Source: Thermoclostridium stercorarium subsp. stercorarium DSM 8532
Lineage (GTDB): Bacteria > Bacillota > Clostridia > DSM-8532
Direction of reading: 5' to 3'
Assembly: GCF_000331995.1 (NCBI RefSeq)
Contig: NC_020134.1
Coordinates: 2,021,465-2,085,464 of the forward strand
DNA length: 64,000 nt
Both the position numbers and the translations under genes were made by a program. The notes beneath the pieces were generated by a model. The model ran no database searches. It saw only the letters and a program-made list of their open reading frames with translations, and was not told the DNA's origin. Each line of letters opens with the position of its first letter. Within the stretch, counting starts at the first letter, position 1. Positions 43,542 to 53,063 of this stretch are shown here, in pieces.

Positions 43542-45572
43542 CTATACTTTAAGTTTTGCAACCAACTGCTTCAACCCTTCCGCAATTCCGGCCAAATTCT
43601 CCCCAAAATCGGCTATTTCCTGAATTACGGCAGATTGTTCTTCCGTAGAGGCAGATGCCTGTTCCGTTCCGGCTGCATTTTCTTCAGAAATTGCCGACAG
43701 ACTTTCAATTAACTCTATGATTTTGTTTTTATGTTCCGTCATGGCCTCGGATGAATCATTAAGATTATCAATTATGGATTTTATGACATCTATTGCTTCT
43801 GCAATTCCACCGAACTTATCTTCGGTCTGTTTTACACTTTCATTTTGTGCGTCAAAGATATGCTTGACTTCATTCATTGTCTCAACCGCTGACTGGGACT
43901 TATTCCTGATTTCATTAATTACCGCACTTATAGCGCTGGTAAAACTGTTTGTTTGTTCTGCCAATTTTCTGATTTCGTCAGCAACGACGCCAAAACCTCT
44001 TCCGGCCTCCCCTGCCCTTGCCGCCTCTATTGCGGCATTCAGAGCCAGAAGGTTTGTCTGATCAGCAATACTCTTAATCATTGCGCTGGCTTCTTCAATT
44101 TTCTCAGCACTTTCATTACTGCTTACTATAACCTGATAAATTTCATTTATGGCTTCGTTACTCTTTTCAGTCTTTTCAACAAGTGCTCTGAGAATTTCAT
44201 TACCGTCCTCTTTCTGTTTCTCAATTTTCGCTGCGGCGCCATTAAGTTCCTGAATATATTTCACATCCTGCTCAAGCAAATTACCCAACTCTCCTATGTT
44301 GTCCGCTATGTTCTCGATGTCTTTTGCCTGCTGTACCGCGCCTTTTGCAATTTCCTCAACCGTTTTTGCAACCTCTTCCGATGTATTAGCCGCCATCTTT
44401 GTCCTTTCGGACAACTCTTCGGTCATACCTGCAATGTTCTTTGAGTTCTCAGAAATTGTATTAACAATATGTTTCAGTTCTTCAAGAACGTTATTATAAT
44501 AGCTGCCCATTTTTCCTATTTCATCTTTGGTCCTTACTTCAACCGGCCGGGTAAAGTCGCCCTTTGCTATAAACCCAAGGTTGTCGACAAACTGTTTGAT
44601 GCGTTTGGTAAAAGAAGCACTGTAATAAGTTATGAATGCAGATGCTAATACAATGGCTCCTATGGTAATCAAAATTACCCCTTTAACACTCTCCTTTACA
44701 GATGAGAACAGTTCTTCGTTCGGAGCCATTACAACCAGTTTCCAGCCGGTGCCTTTAAGTGTTAAATAATATGCTTTAAAATCTTTTCCGTCGAATTTGA
44801 CATACTCCGAGCCTTTGTCATTGCCCATTATCTTATCTGCCACTGGGCCAAAATTCCCGTCGTCTTTAATATTTTGATTAATAACCTTGTCAGAGTCTTT
44901 GTGGGCAATGAATTGCCCGTTTGAATCAAGCAGAAACGCAAAACCGCTTTTTTCCAACTTCACTTCAGAGACAATTTTTTGTATTGTTGTCAAATCATAG
45001 TCAGCGGATACAACCCCAACTATGCCTCTCTCCATATTAATTGGTACGGCTGTGGTTATCATTGTAATTCCCAATGTTTCGTCATAATACGGCGCTGTCC
45101 ACGCTACTCCGTTTCCGGCATTCACACCGGCGATATACCATTCCTTATTATGATAGTCATATCCTTCTGTTTCATATTCCTCCGTATATGCCAGCGAATC
45201 ACCGTCCTTGTAAACATACGGTCCAAAGTACTTTGTATTATTATCATACGCGTACTTTTCAAGCCACAACCCGGACCCCAGTGTATTGGCGTTTAAAGAA
45301 ACCATTTTCTCAATAATCGCTTTGTAGTCGGCTTTTGTCAACTTATTTCCCTGCGCTTTGTACACCGAAGCTATTGCTTCTGCGATTCGTCTGTGGGATG
45401 TGAATTCGCGTTCAATAGATTCATTTATTTTTTCAAGGGATGTATCTATTCTTTCTTCTATTTGCCGCTCCAGCCCTTTTTTCGACTCAAAAACCGAGAC
45501 CGACGAGACCAACAGCGTTGCCACCAGTATAATGGGAATAAACGCAATTAACATCTTCGTTCTGATGCTCAT
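43542..45572 (-). CDS. Methyl-accepting chemotaxis protein with dCache sensor domain
   Basis: 676-residue membrane receptor. Order: membrane helix (about 10-30); extracellular dCache_1 sensor (35-290) with [21 protein letters not shown] and DYDLTTIQ, the pattern of small-ligand (amino acid or organic acid) binding; second helix (about 298-320); HAMP (320-375); and a long cytoplasmic signalling coiled coil whose hairpin tip is [20 protein letters not shown] followed by [16 protein letters not shown]. The start at 45572 has AAGGGA nine bases upstream; an earlier in-frame ATG is too close to that site. No other chemotaxis gene is nearby. Confidence 0.9.
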   Translation of the reverse strand: MSIRTKMLIAFIPIILVATLLVSSVSVFESKKGLERQIEERIDTSLEKINESIEREFTSHRRIAEAIASVYKAQGNKLTKADYKAIIEKMVSLNANTLGSGLWLEKYAYDNNTKYFGPYVYKDGDSLAYTEEYETEGYDYHNKEWYIAGVNAGNGVAWTAPYYDETLGITMITTAVPINMERGIVGVVSADYDLTTIQKIVSEVKLEKSGFAFLLDSNGQFIAHKDSDKVINQNIKDDGNFGPVADKIMGNDKGSEYVKFDGKDFKAYYLTLKGTGWKLVVMAPNEELFSSVKESVKGVILITIGAIVLASAFITYYSASFTKRIKQFVDNLGFIAKGDFTRPVEVRTKDEIGKMGSYYNNVLEELKHIVNTISENSKNIAGMTEELSERTKMAANTSEEVAKTVEEIAKGAVQQAKDIENIADNIGELGNLLEQDVKYIQELNGAAAKIEKQKEDGNEILRALVEKTEKSNEAINEIYQVIVSSNESAEKIEEASAMIKSIADQTNLLALNAAIEAARAGEAGRGFGVVADEIRKLAEQTNSFTSAISAVINEIRNKSQSAVETMNEVKHIFDAQNESVKQTEDKFGGIAEAIDVIKSIIDNLNDSSEAMTEHKNKIIELIESLSAISEENAAGTEQASASTEEQSAVIQEIADFGENLAGIAEGLKQLVAKLKV

Positions 45573-46029
45573 TGAAATCATTCCCTTCAAATTGATTCGA
45601 CATTGTACGTCTGTTAAACTGTTGAAATTGCTTATCTATGAACTATTTGTATTTATCTTATATGAGAAAAACTTTAAGGTCAATAGAAATAAGTCAAATT
45701 TTGATAAATATCTTTGTTATTCGACAGATTACGATAGTCTTATCAAAATTTTTGTCTAATATGCACGATAAAACCAGCAGCCGGATTCCAATATCGTCTT
45801 GTAAAGGGAATTAATGCCATTTTTATGAAATGAAAAAAATCACCCATTAAAAAACAGGCCGCACTGTCCTGCTTTATTGATGAAAAATATACAAAATCAA
45901 AAGATACTAATTTATCTTATTAAGTTGTAATTTTATGCCATTTTGTTAAAATATATATACATATAATGTTAAAAAGGGAATGTATTATTTGTTTATATAT
46001 TAAAACTCTATATGAAAGAAGGCGTTGGC
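45573..46029. other. AT-rich divergent intergenic region
   Basis: About 450 bases between the divergent chemoreceptor and glycosyltransferase genes. No gene, riboswitch or strong repeat was seen. Confidence 0.4.
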
Positions 46030-47475
46030 TTGACGAAGCTTGTTTGTTTTTTAAAAAAAATTCTACGTTACGTTGAAATTGTTATTGTCGGCTTATTATG
46101 CATTCTACTGACTGTTAATATCTTTAAGGGTGTTAATAAATCCCTGCTTGTAGTATTGGTTTATTCTCTTTTTTATGCAGCAAGCCTCGTTACAATATAT
46201 TTTCTCAGGGAGAAGTTTTTTGACGGAAACGTGGTAAAACGGTTTATATTTATTTTATCAGTATCGGTATTTATCCGCTTTTTGGCTGTTTATTTCTTAG
46301 GATTGACACCACAGGGCGATTATGCGATTTACCTTTCCGTTGCAAGGAAAATTAAAAACGGAAATCTCGACAATAAATTATATTTTGGCATATTTCCCCA
46401 TGCCCTTAACTACCCTATTTTTATTTCATTGTTTTACAGGCTGTTAGGCGAAAGAACGTGGTTACCGAGGATCATAAATTTGATTTTCGGTACTTTTGAG
46501 GCAGCCTTTGGAACATATATTATGGAAAAATGCACGAACCCTCGAATTGGCATGATCGGAGGTCTGGCGATAGCATTAAATCCTTCGATTATTACATTTA
46601 CTTTATTGTCCGGTGGCGAACCGATATATGCGTCAATCATCATAACCGCCGTTTTCTTTTTAACCGTGGGGTTCAACAGCAAAAAGCAACATTTCTGGAT
46701 TGTTGCCGCCGGAATCACCTGCGCGGTAGCAAACTTTTTCAGGCCGACGGGCATTATATTAATCATCGCCTCTATACTTGTAATATTTCTTTACAGTAAA
46801 GTAAAGATAACAATAAAAATTAAGCAGTCATTATTGCTGGTATTTTCTTTTGCGGTGATTGTTTGGGCTACGGGTTTTGTTACATCTTCGGTAAGCGGAT
46901 ACACAAAGCCTTCATACAGCTTCGGATGGAATTTATTTATCGGGGCAAACGAACAGACACAAGGGAGGTGGAACGAAAAAGACGCAGAATTGTTTGACGA
47001 GGTGAAAAATAATTTGGGCGACCCGTCTGAAATCCAAAAGCACTTTTTCAAATTAGGCGTTGAACGGTATAAAAATATGGGAATGCGTGTAATTCCGCAC
47101 TTCAGAAAGAAATTGGGTGTTTGGTTTGACGAAAGTTATGTTTCAAGAGTTATAACAGAATGGCAAACACAATACACAAGATTTAAGTCCGGCGATTTGC
47201 AACAAACCTATTCTTTAATAATAAATCTTTATAACATTTTAATTATGTCAGGAGCCATTGCCGCACTGCTTTTCTTATCATTGGAAGAAAAGCCTCCGCT
47301 GATACTCAAGATAATTTCTTTTTATATGATCGGTTCAATAATGCTTTTTATGGTGATTGAAACCGCCGCCCGCTATAAAGGAGCTTACTATTCCGTACTT
47401 ACAATATTGGCAGTATACGGTTACTGCAAAACCGGCGGTTTTATAAAAAAACGCTTAAGCCGGAATAATCAGTAA
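46030..47475 (+). CDS. Membrane glycosyltransferase-like protein (GT39/ArnT superfamily)
   Basis: 481 residues with about ten to twelve membrane helices. The first outside loop has FLGLTPQGDYAIYLSVARKI, where the Asp in the GDY motif matches the catalytic acidic residue of polyprenol-phosphate-sugar-dependent GT-C enzymes (ArnT, PMT). It would attach a sugar from a lipid carrier to a protein or envelope glycan. The start is uncertain: a TTG at 46030 has AAGAAGG seven bases upstream, while the ATG at 46012 has none. Monocistronic. Confidence 0.65.
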   Translation: MTKLVCFLKKILRYVEIVIVGLLCILLTVNIFKGVNKSLLVVLVYSLFYAASLVTIYFLREKFFDGNVVKRFIFILSVSVFIRFLAVYFLGLTPQGDYAIYLSVARKIKNGNLDNKLYFGIFPHALNYPIFISLFYRLLGERTWLPRIINLIFGTFEAAFGTYIMEKCTNPRIGMIGGLAIALNPSIITFTLLSGGEPIYASIIITAVFFLTVGFNSKKQHFWIVAAGITCAVANFFRPTGIILIIASILVIFLYSKVKITIKIKQSLLLVFSFAVIVWATGFVTSSVSGYTKPSYSFGWNLFIGANEQTQGRWNEKDAELFDEVKNNLGDPSEIQKHFFKLGVERYKNMGMRVIPHFRKKLGVWFDESYVSRVITEWQTQYTRFKSGDLQQTYSLIINLYNILIMSGAIAALLFLSLEEKPPLILKIISFYMIGSIMLFMVIETAARYKGAYYSVLTILAVYGYCKTGGFIKKRLSRNNQ

Positions 47476-47738
47476 AGGCGAAAAACCCATATGTAAAAAT
47501 GTTCTCACGTACGCGGAAGGGAAATTACTATAACTGTGAAAAATCAAAAGCGCGTAAAAACCTTCGTACTCAGCATCACCGGAGCCGGAAACCGGATATT
47601 TCCATTGGCTTCGTACCGGAACAAAATCTGCCGGTCAATACAACATCGTTTACCGACTCCGGACAGGCTTTTAAATGACGGAACAGCTAAATACTTATTC
47701 TTGCAGAAACCAGCAAGCTTTGTGAGCACAAAAACTCC

Positions 47739-47981
47739 TTATTTCACGCACTCCAGAACATTTTTGTTAAAGAACTCTTCTACTGTATCGTGGGACACGG
47801 AGCAGACTTTGTCATCCACTGCCACACAAACACCTTTTAGGCATTCGCCCATACAGAAAGTTCCTGCAAGTTCAACCTTATCCTCAAGATTATATCTGCG
47901 AATTAGACGCCTGAATTCCTCTACCACCTGGCGAGAACCCTTAATGTGGCATGATGAACCAATACATACCGTAATTTTCAT
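47739..47981 (-). CDS. Orphan thioredoxin-like 2Fe-2S ferredoxin, paralogue of the adhE-operon one
   Basis: 80 residues, the same length as ferredoxin 1 at 38291-38533 and clearly similar (ICIGSSCHIKGSRQVVE versus VCIGSSCHIKGSRQVVE; GTFCMGKC versus GTFCMGEC). All four cluster Cys are kept. The start at 47981 follows AAGGAGAAAAGG. Here it stands alone. The bases just upstream resemble the end of the APH-fold kinase gene, and a Rex-like box lies at 48118-48135, so the locus looks like a shortened copy of the adhE operon that kept the operator and this gene. Confidence 0.85.
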   Translation of the reverse strand: MKITVCIGSSCHIKGSRQVVEEFRRLIRRYNLEDKVELAGTFCMGECLKGVCVAVDDKVCSVSHDTVEEFFNKNVLECVK

Positions 47982-48095
47982 ATTCCTTTTCTCCTTGTTC
48001 ATAATCTTCATTATGAGTCCAGGAATAAAAATTTCTCTTCCCGGATATTCTCACAAGCCAACAGGCAAACATGTTTCCATATATTTATAGTCTAA
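47982..48095 (-). other. Scar-like region: remnants of adhE leader and kinase-gene 3' end
   Basis: Read on the minus strand, the bases before the orphan ferredoxin gene parallel those before ferredoxin 1: both have AGATTATGAA, then an A/G-rich stretch and ATATGAAA. Further upstream one frame reads LLACENIREEKFLFLDS, similar to the kinase C-terminus QLAKGNAKEREFLCSWI. Further still, TTAGACT followed by ATATGGAAA matches the adhE leader and first codons. The adhE and kinase bodies are absent. This is inferred by eye. Confidence 0.45.
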
Positions 48096-48117
48096 AAATA
48101 TATCCTTATAACTTAGA

Positions 48118-48135
48118 CTGTTATAATTTTAACAA
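48118..48135 (-). promoter_or_regulatory. Rex-like operator upstream of the orphan ferredoxin
   Basis: CTGTTATAATTTTAACAA (plus strand) is identical to the site at 42093-42110 in front of adhE; identity continues for four more bases. It lies 136 bases before the orphan 2Fe-2S start. The rest of the region 47982-48323 is AT-rich and holds no credible gene. Confidence 0.6.
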
Positions 48136-48323
48136 ACTTCTGTCTATCTGTGTAGAGTTTTTTCAATTTGGTATTAAAATTTTTAAGACGCTCAATTTTT
48201 TTACTAAAGAATTCCCTTAAAGACATGGTTTTTGCATTGACAAGCTGACTATGAAAAAGAAAACAAATAAAAACACTGTATATATCGTCCATCAAACGCT
48301 TTTTTCGGATTTTACGTTTAATA

Positions 48324-48362
48324 AAAAAAGACAAGAGAAGCGTTCGTTCCCTTGTCTTTTTT
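48324..48362. terminator. Terminator after the flavin reductase gene
   Basis: Perfect 12-base arms AAAAAAGACAAG / CTTGTCTTTTTT with a 15-base loop, giving T runs on both strands. It lies right after the stop of the minus-strand flavin reductase gene. Confidence 0.85.
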
Positions 48363-48364
48363 GA

Positions 48365-48796
48365 CTACCGAATTGTCAACATAGGCTTATCACTTTTTGT
48401 GAATGATTTTATAAGGCCGTATACCAGACTATCCTCTTCTATCCCGGGCAAATGCAGTACATCTATTACTTCAATCACCATATTGACGCTTGCGCTATTG
48501 ATTAATATCGCGGAATTGTTTAAGGTATAATCTATGTTTAAAAACTTGTCCACTTCATCGGAATGATTATTCCCTAAAATGTTTACAACATTCTCCTGCT
48601 GAGTACTCAACACACTCACACCGATAATATCACCCTTTGAAATGTTTTTTCCGGTGACACTTTGAGCGCCAATAAGCATCACAATTTTGTCGTAATCAAC
48701 CTGAGTCGCCCACGAACAAATCATTCCGTATTTACGGCCGTTTTTCTGAAAACAAACAGCATTGGCACCATAGTTGAAAGCTCTGAACTCCGCCAT
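48365..48796 (-). CDS. Flavin reductase-like FMN-binding split-barrel protein
   Basis: 143 residues resembling the flavin reductase domain found alone or joined to rubredoxin in anaerobes (NYGANAVCFQKNGRKYGMICSW, KNISKGDIIGVSVLSTQQ). It binds FMN and passes electrons, possibly in oxygen or peroxide detoxification; substrate unknown. AAAGGAAG precedes the ATG. It has its own terminator and lies just upstream of, and divergent from, the CRISPR locus. Confidence 0.7.
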   Translation of the reverse strand: MAEFRAFNYGANAVCFQKNGRKYGMICSWATQVDYDKIVMLIGAQSVTGKNISKGDIIGVSVLSTQQENVVNILGNNHSDEVDKFLNIDYTLNNSAILINSASVNMVIEVIDVLHLPGIEEDSLVYGLIKSFTKSDKPMLTIR

Positions 48797-48933
48797 TTTT
48801 ATAACTTCCTTTCATTGTTCTGTTTAGGGCATTTTAATCCCTGAAAATATTATAAGGAATTACATCATAAAATTAAACTTCATCAACATTCAGAAAATTT
48901 CATAAAACCCAACCGAAAGTTTTTTGCTCTAAA

Positions 48934-48958
48934 GCTTTAAAAATAGTACTTTTAAAGC
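48934..48958. other. Inverted repeat upstream of the cas operon
   Basis: Perfect nine-base arms GCTTTAAAA / TTTTAAAGC with a seven-base loop, about 120 bases before cas6 in the 284-base divergent gap. It could be an operator. A -10-like TATATT lies near 49035. Confidence 0.4.
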
Positions 48959-49080
48959 AATTGTATGTATTTTTCCGACTGATTACCTTTACCGATTTTT
49001 CAAATTACTTGTTTAATTTTTTTGATTTTTATGCTATATTTGTAGTTAAACAATAATAATGACAAAAGGTGTCTATAGAA

Positions 49081-49467
49081 ATGGATATCAGCGTTAAATT
49101 TAGATTAAAAAATAATAGACTGCCTTTAGAATATAGAAAATCAATAATCAGTTTTTACAAAAATATTTTATCTAATTACAAAGATGGAAAGTGGAAGGAC
49201 AAATTTTATAAAAATCAAGATCCTATTCAAAAAAAATTTAAGACAAAAAATATACATGAAATTAAACCGTGGATGATTGACGAACTGGATATAAAATTTA
49301 ATAACAATGAAGTAAAAAAAATTATCGTGACTCATTACGGAATTAAATTTCCTGTAACCATTGGGTGTTTTTACTTGAAAGGTAATCCTGTTTTACTTAA
49401 TTTTTTGCATTGCTCAGGTATGGGCAGCAGGACTTCCAGCGGATTTGGTCATTTTAAAGTGATTTAA
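49081..49467 (+). CDS. cas6: Unusually short Cas6-like CRISPR RNA endonuclease
   Basis: 128 residues, about half the normal Cas6 length. The first ~50 residues (MDISVKFRLKNNRLPLEYRK...) look like the N-terminal strand and helix of Cas6, and the last ~45 residues (VTHYGIKFPVTIGCFYLKGN, then GMGSRTSSGFGHF) have the C-terminal glycine-rich loop of the family. The ~100 residues normally between them are absent, with the frame kept. No His is present in the N-terminal helix where the general base is usual. Known role: cut pre-crRNA in repeats. Whether this form works is unclear. The ATG at 49081 fits AAAAGGTG; an in-frame GTG lies at 49069. First gene of the cas operon. Confidence 0.75.
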   Translation: MDISVKFRLKNNRLPLEYRKSIISFYKNILSNYKDGKWKDKFYKNQDPIQKKFKTKNIHEIKPWMIDELDIKFNNNEVKKIIVTHYGIKFPVTIGCFYLKGNPVLLNFLHCSGMGSRTSSGFGHFKVI

Positions 49468-49482
49468 CAAGGGGTGTACCTC

Positions 49483-51192
49483 ATGCCTCAAATCACTTTG
49501 CGATTAAATAACTTTTTATATAATGCCAGTATTTACGGCTTTATACAGGTATTAAAAACCATGGAAAATGATTTTCTTGATGTTAACTATACTATCAAAG
49601 GAAATACATTAACGTTTTCCAGTGACGTCTTTGAAAATTTCACAGAATACTACCTAAAAACCTTAATTAATAAATTTGAAAAAGATACAAATTATTACAT
49701 GATTATTGATAAATATCATGCGCTCATATCACATGATTTTACAGAAGATAGCTCTCAGTATAAAGAGTTTCTTAATTTTTTGAGCAGTAAATTAAAAAAA
49801 TTTAAGGGTTATGAAATTATTAAAAAGAGAAATGAAAAAACAGACATATTAAACACATTAGATTTGCTTAAAAGAAAAGATATAGATTTTGATACAAAAA
49901 AAATTTATCTTAAGGAAATTGTGGAGTGCCTTGAAAAGCACAAAGACATTTTCTTATTAAAAGATATAGTTAATACAAAAGTAAAACTATTTTGGGATAA
50001 TATTGCTTTTCTTAATAATAACAATAAAAATAAAGAAATGTCCGATTGTTATAAAAATACATTTATTGACCCCGTAATACAATATCTTAATAAAAAACAG
50101 AGGAAGAGTGCCAATCAATGCATTGAATGTGGCAGGAATGTTTCTTCCCAAAAAGAAGGTTCGATGAGATGGTTAAATGACGTAGGAGTAGATATAAAAA
50201 GGAAAATATCTAACTACTGGAATTTTAATCCGGATATTGTGGTGTGTCCTATATGTAAAACAGTTTATTCGTGCGCTCCATTAGGTTTTTATATTGTGGG
50301 AAACAACGCCCTGTTTATAAACAGCAATACAAGTATTGAGGCTATAATTAGAATGAATAACTTAAACTTTAAAATGAATACATTGGTCGACATTGAGAAC
50401 GCCGTTTATTACAGTATTGCAAGAGCATTTAACTATTTAAGCAATGTAGAATCCGCCAAAAAGCAAGCAAACTCAAATATACAAGTTGTAAAACGTGTGG
50501 CATATAAAAATGGAACAACGTACCAATTTAATATTATTGTTCCTTCGGTTTTAACAGTCTTAAGTGAAAGAGAAAAAGAATTTAGGCAATTATTGAATAA
50601 ATACTATATGTTTAGTCAGAAAGCAAATAAAAAAGAACCAAGAAAGATAATTAACATATATGATAAAACCATAGAAAATATATTGAATAACAGGGACTTA
50701 TATATGCTTTTATATGACATTCTGAAGGACGCATTGGATTCCAGTCAGAAAGTTGATTTTCTTTATGCAGTTTTAAAGGTTCAAATATCAAATTTAATGA
50801 AAGGGGTCACCGGAATGGAACGAACGGAGCGAATTAATAAATTAGAAAAAACAACATTTTTTTTGAGAAAGTGTGGTTTAGAAATAAAAGGCACCTTTGC
50901 GGACAACAATGAAATCCAAGAAAGCGGAAAACTTAAATCTTATATTTATAAATTATTAACTGCTTTAAGAATAAATAATGTATCTCTATTTATGGATACA
51001 GCAATAAGAATCTTCAACGATACTAAAAAGGAAATACCTATTACTTTTATTAATATGCTTAATGACCAAAATCAATTCAAAATATTGGGTTATGCATTTG
51101 TATTGGGATTATTAGGACAAGATGATGTTAGCGATAAAAATGAATTTAATAATAAAAATTTAACAGAAAAGGGTGAGGATGAGAATGAATAA
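49483..51192 (+). CDS. cas8: Cascade large subunit Cst1 (Cas8, Tneap type, CXXC-CXXC)
   Basis: 569-residue Cas8 of the Tneap/Cst subgroup of type I-B, the large subunit that recognises the PAM and recruits Cas3. The diagnostic zinc finger is present: CIEC at about residue 213 and CPIC at about 255. The N-terminus MPQITLRLNNFLYNASIYGF is typical. The ATG at 49483 has AAGGGG eight bases upstream. It starts 15 bases after cas6 and overlaps cas7. The code is very AT-rich, like the rest of the locus. Confidence 0.85.
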   Translation: MPQITLRLNNFLYNASIYGFIQVLKTMENDFLDVNYTIKGNTLTFSSDVFENFTEYYLKTLINKFEKDTNYYMIIDKYHALISHDFTEDSSQYKEFLNFLSSKLKKFKGYEIIKKRNEKTDILNTLDLLKRKDIDFDTKKIYLKEIVECLEKHKDIFLLKDIVNTKVKLFWDNIAFLNNNNKNKEMSDCYKNTFIDPVIQYLNKKQRKSANQCIECGRNVSSQKEGSMRWLNDVGVDIKRKISNYWNFNPDIVVCPICKTVYSCAPLGFYIVGNNALFINSNTSIEAIIRMNNLNFKMNTLVDIENAVYYSIARAFNYLSNVESAKKQANSNIQVVKRVAYKNGTTYQFNIIVPSVLTVLSEREKEFRQLLNKYYMFSQKANKKEPRKIINIYDKTIENILNNRDLYMLLYDILKDALDSSQKVDFLYAVLKVQISNLMKGVTGMERTERINKLEKTTFFLRKCGLEIKGTFADNNEIQESGKLKSYIYKLLTALRINNVSLFMDTAIRIFNDTKKEIPITFINMLNDQNQFKILGYAFVLGLLGQDDVSDKNEFNNKNLTEKGEDENE

Positions 51193-52108
51193 ACCAGCAC
51201 TCCACTTGGGTATTATTACAGAAAATATTAGTATCAACTATGGAGAAGGTTTTGGTAACGTTGCAACTTTAAAAAAATTTACCAGAAGTGACGGGACTGA
51301 ATATCCCTACGCCTCTCCGCAAAAATTAAGTTACTGTATTAAATCGGTTGCAAATTTTATAGATACACCTGTGGAAAAATCAGGAACAGGTAAAACAGTC
51401 TGGCAATTTTCAAAAAGTGCGACCATAAAAGAATATCCTGAGATTGATTTTTCAGGATACTTAAAAACAGAGAGTACAAGTAAAGGTGAGAAAAAAAACG
51501 AAGCAGAAGCCGAAGATAATAAAAGCGAGGGCAGCCGTTCGCGAACAAAGGTCCTTCGTGTAAGTCCGTTAATTGCTTTAGAACCTTATAGAGCAGATAT
51601 GGACTATCAAACAAATTTGTCTCTTGTTAAACGTGGCGGTGGTGAAGGCAGTAACATCGTCCAAAATGAAATTCAATATTCTTACTGTACCTATACAGTA
51701 TCTGTGGATTTAGACAGATTGGGAATTGACGAAAATGATAAAATAAAGCTTCCCAATGATGAAAAAATAAAAAGGATGAATGTAATGCTGGATGCAATTC
51801 AGTTCCTCTACGCCGATATAAAAGGCAGAAGAGAAAATTTATCCCCCATTTTTGTCATAGGTGGCATTTACAGGAGGAAAAATCCGTTTTTTCTCAACCG
51901 TATTAAATTTACCGAAGGACATAAGTTAAACATCATAATGCTCAAAGACACAATTAAAGATGCAGGAATTCAAGAAGATACAATAGTGGGATATCTCGAT
52001 ACTTCATTAGACAACAATGAAGAAATTATAAATGAATTCAATCCAATGACTATTGGGGAATTTTTCAACGAACTGAAAAAACGGGTGGTAAAAGTATATT
52101 CAGAGTAA
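51185..52108 (+). CDS. cas7: Cascade backbone subunit Cas7 (Cst2/DevR family)
   Basis: 307-residue RAMP protein that polymerises along the crRNA. The N-terminus LGIITENISINYGEGFGNVA and the middle SPLIALEPYRADMDYQTN fit Cst2/DevR. A charged, low-complexity loop (about 92-120, GEKKNEAEAEDNKSEGSRSR) is the thumb-like insert. Three ATGs are close together; 51185 is chosen, with GGTGAGG upstream, overlapping the end of cas8 by eight bases. Confidence 0.87.
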   Translation: MNKPALHLGIITENISINYGEGFGNVATLKKFTRSDGTEYPYASPQKLSYCIKSVANFIDTPVEKSGTGKTVWQFSKSATIKEYPEIDFSGYLKTESTSKGEKKNEAEAEDNKSEGSRSRTKVLRVSPLIALEPYRADMDYQTNLSLVKRGGGEGSNIVQNEIQYSYCTYTVSVDLDRLGIDENDKIKLPNDEKIKRMNVMLDAIQFLYADIKGRRENLSPIFVIGGIYRRKNPFFLNRIKFTEGHKLNIIMLKDTIKDAGIQEDTIVGYLDTSLDNNEEIINEFNPMTIGEFFNELKKRVVKVYSE

Positions 52109-52172
52109 TCGGTGGAAACCAATTTGTATTAACAATTCAGCAAGATAACTACTGAAAGGTAGGGAAATCCGG

Positions 52173-52883
52173 TTGAAAGGAATAAGGATTGAAATAGAAC
52201 AACCTTTTGCTTCATACAGTGTACCGGGAAGTTTTCAATTAAGGGAAACATTTCCTTTACCTCCTTATTCTACGGTAATAGGGATGGTTCATAATGCCTG
52301 TGGATTTAAAAAATACGTAGATATGGATGTTAGTGTCCAGGGAAATTGGGCATCCGTATGTAATGACATATATACCAGATATGAATTCAGCCCTAACAGG
52401 CAGTTTGAAAAAGAACGCCACCAAGGATATTTTGAGGAAAATGGCCGAAAATACGGAGTTGTAATTGGAGTAGGCCATGTGGAACTATTGGCAGATGTTA
52501 ATTTGCTTATTCATATTGTTCCTAAAAATCAAGATATCGTTGAAACAATATATAATGGATTATTGTACCCGCAAAATTTTCTTTATTTGGGCAGAACGGA
52601 AGATATAGTTAGAATTAACAGTTTGGAAACAGTGGATATAATAGAGGAAATATTGGATTATGAAGAAATTCTGAAATATAATGCATATATTCCTGTAAGT
52701 TATAAGGTAGAAAATGAAATCGGAACTATTTACAGACTGAATAAGAAATATATAATAAATAAAAGTCAGACGAGATATTGGGAAGAACGAATAGAAGCAT
52801 TATTTGCGCCCAAAGAAAAAGAATTAACTATTGGAACTAAAATTTACAAAGACAGTAAAGGTGATTTAGTTTTCTTGGCGTAA
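52173..52883 (+). CDS. cas5: Cascade subunit Cas5 (type I-B)
   Basis: 236-residue Cas5 that holds the 5' handle of crRNA. The Cas5 signature is near the N-terminus: EIEQPFASYSVPGSFQLRET, then FPLPPYSTVIGMVHNACGF. The start is TTG with AAAGGTAGGG upstream. It follows cas7 by 64 bases. The array begins 180 bases downstream. Confidence 0.87.
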   Translation: MKGIRIEIEQPFASYSVPGSFQLRETFPLPPYSTVIGMVHNACGFKKYVDMDVSVQGNWASVCNDIYTRYEFSPNRQFEKERHQGYFEENGRKYGVVIGVGHVELLADVNLLIHIVPKNQDIVETIYNGLLYPQNFLYLGRTEDIVRINSLETVDIIEEILDYEEILKYNAYIPVSYKVENEIGTIYRLNKKYIINKSQTRYWEERIEALFAPKEKELTIGTKIYKDSKGDLVFLA

Positions 52884-52884
52884 C

Positions 52885-52930
52885 ATCTGTCGATCATTAA
52901 TAACCACTATGTTGCAGAGGCTCGACAGAT
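52885..52930. repeat. Inverted repeat in the CRISPR leader, with repeat-like loop
   Basis: ATCTGTCGA (52885-52893) and TCGACAGAT (52922-52930) are perfect nine-base inverted arms right after the cas5 stop. The 28-base loop contains TCATTAATAACCACTATG, which matches the CRISPR repeat core at 11 of 14 bases over its best part. The rest of the leader (to 53063) is AT-rich. Confidence 0.5.
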
Positions 52931-53063
52931 CAATGTAAAACGCAAAATACAGCAATTTGAAAAAATAAATAAAAAACATATTAAGTTTTTTACAGCTTAA
53001 ATTTACCGTTAGACAGAAACAAAAAGCACAATATTTGGTGCTGAATATATCTATCGGGACGGG

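Noticed and set aside
47536-48090. 184-codon plus-strand frame
   Set aside because: It is the antisense shadow of the orphan 2Fe-2S gene and has no ribosome-binding site.
48113-48334. Open frame of 73 codons on the minus strand between the orphan ferredoxin and the flavin reductase
   Set aside because: No ribosome-binding site, low-complexity Lys/Phe-rich composition, and it runs through the Rex-like box and a terminator arm.
52884-53063. CreT-type toxin gene between cas5 and the array
   Set aside because: No small ORF with a ribosome-binding site was found in the leader; only the stem-loop and a weak repeat-like stretch remain.
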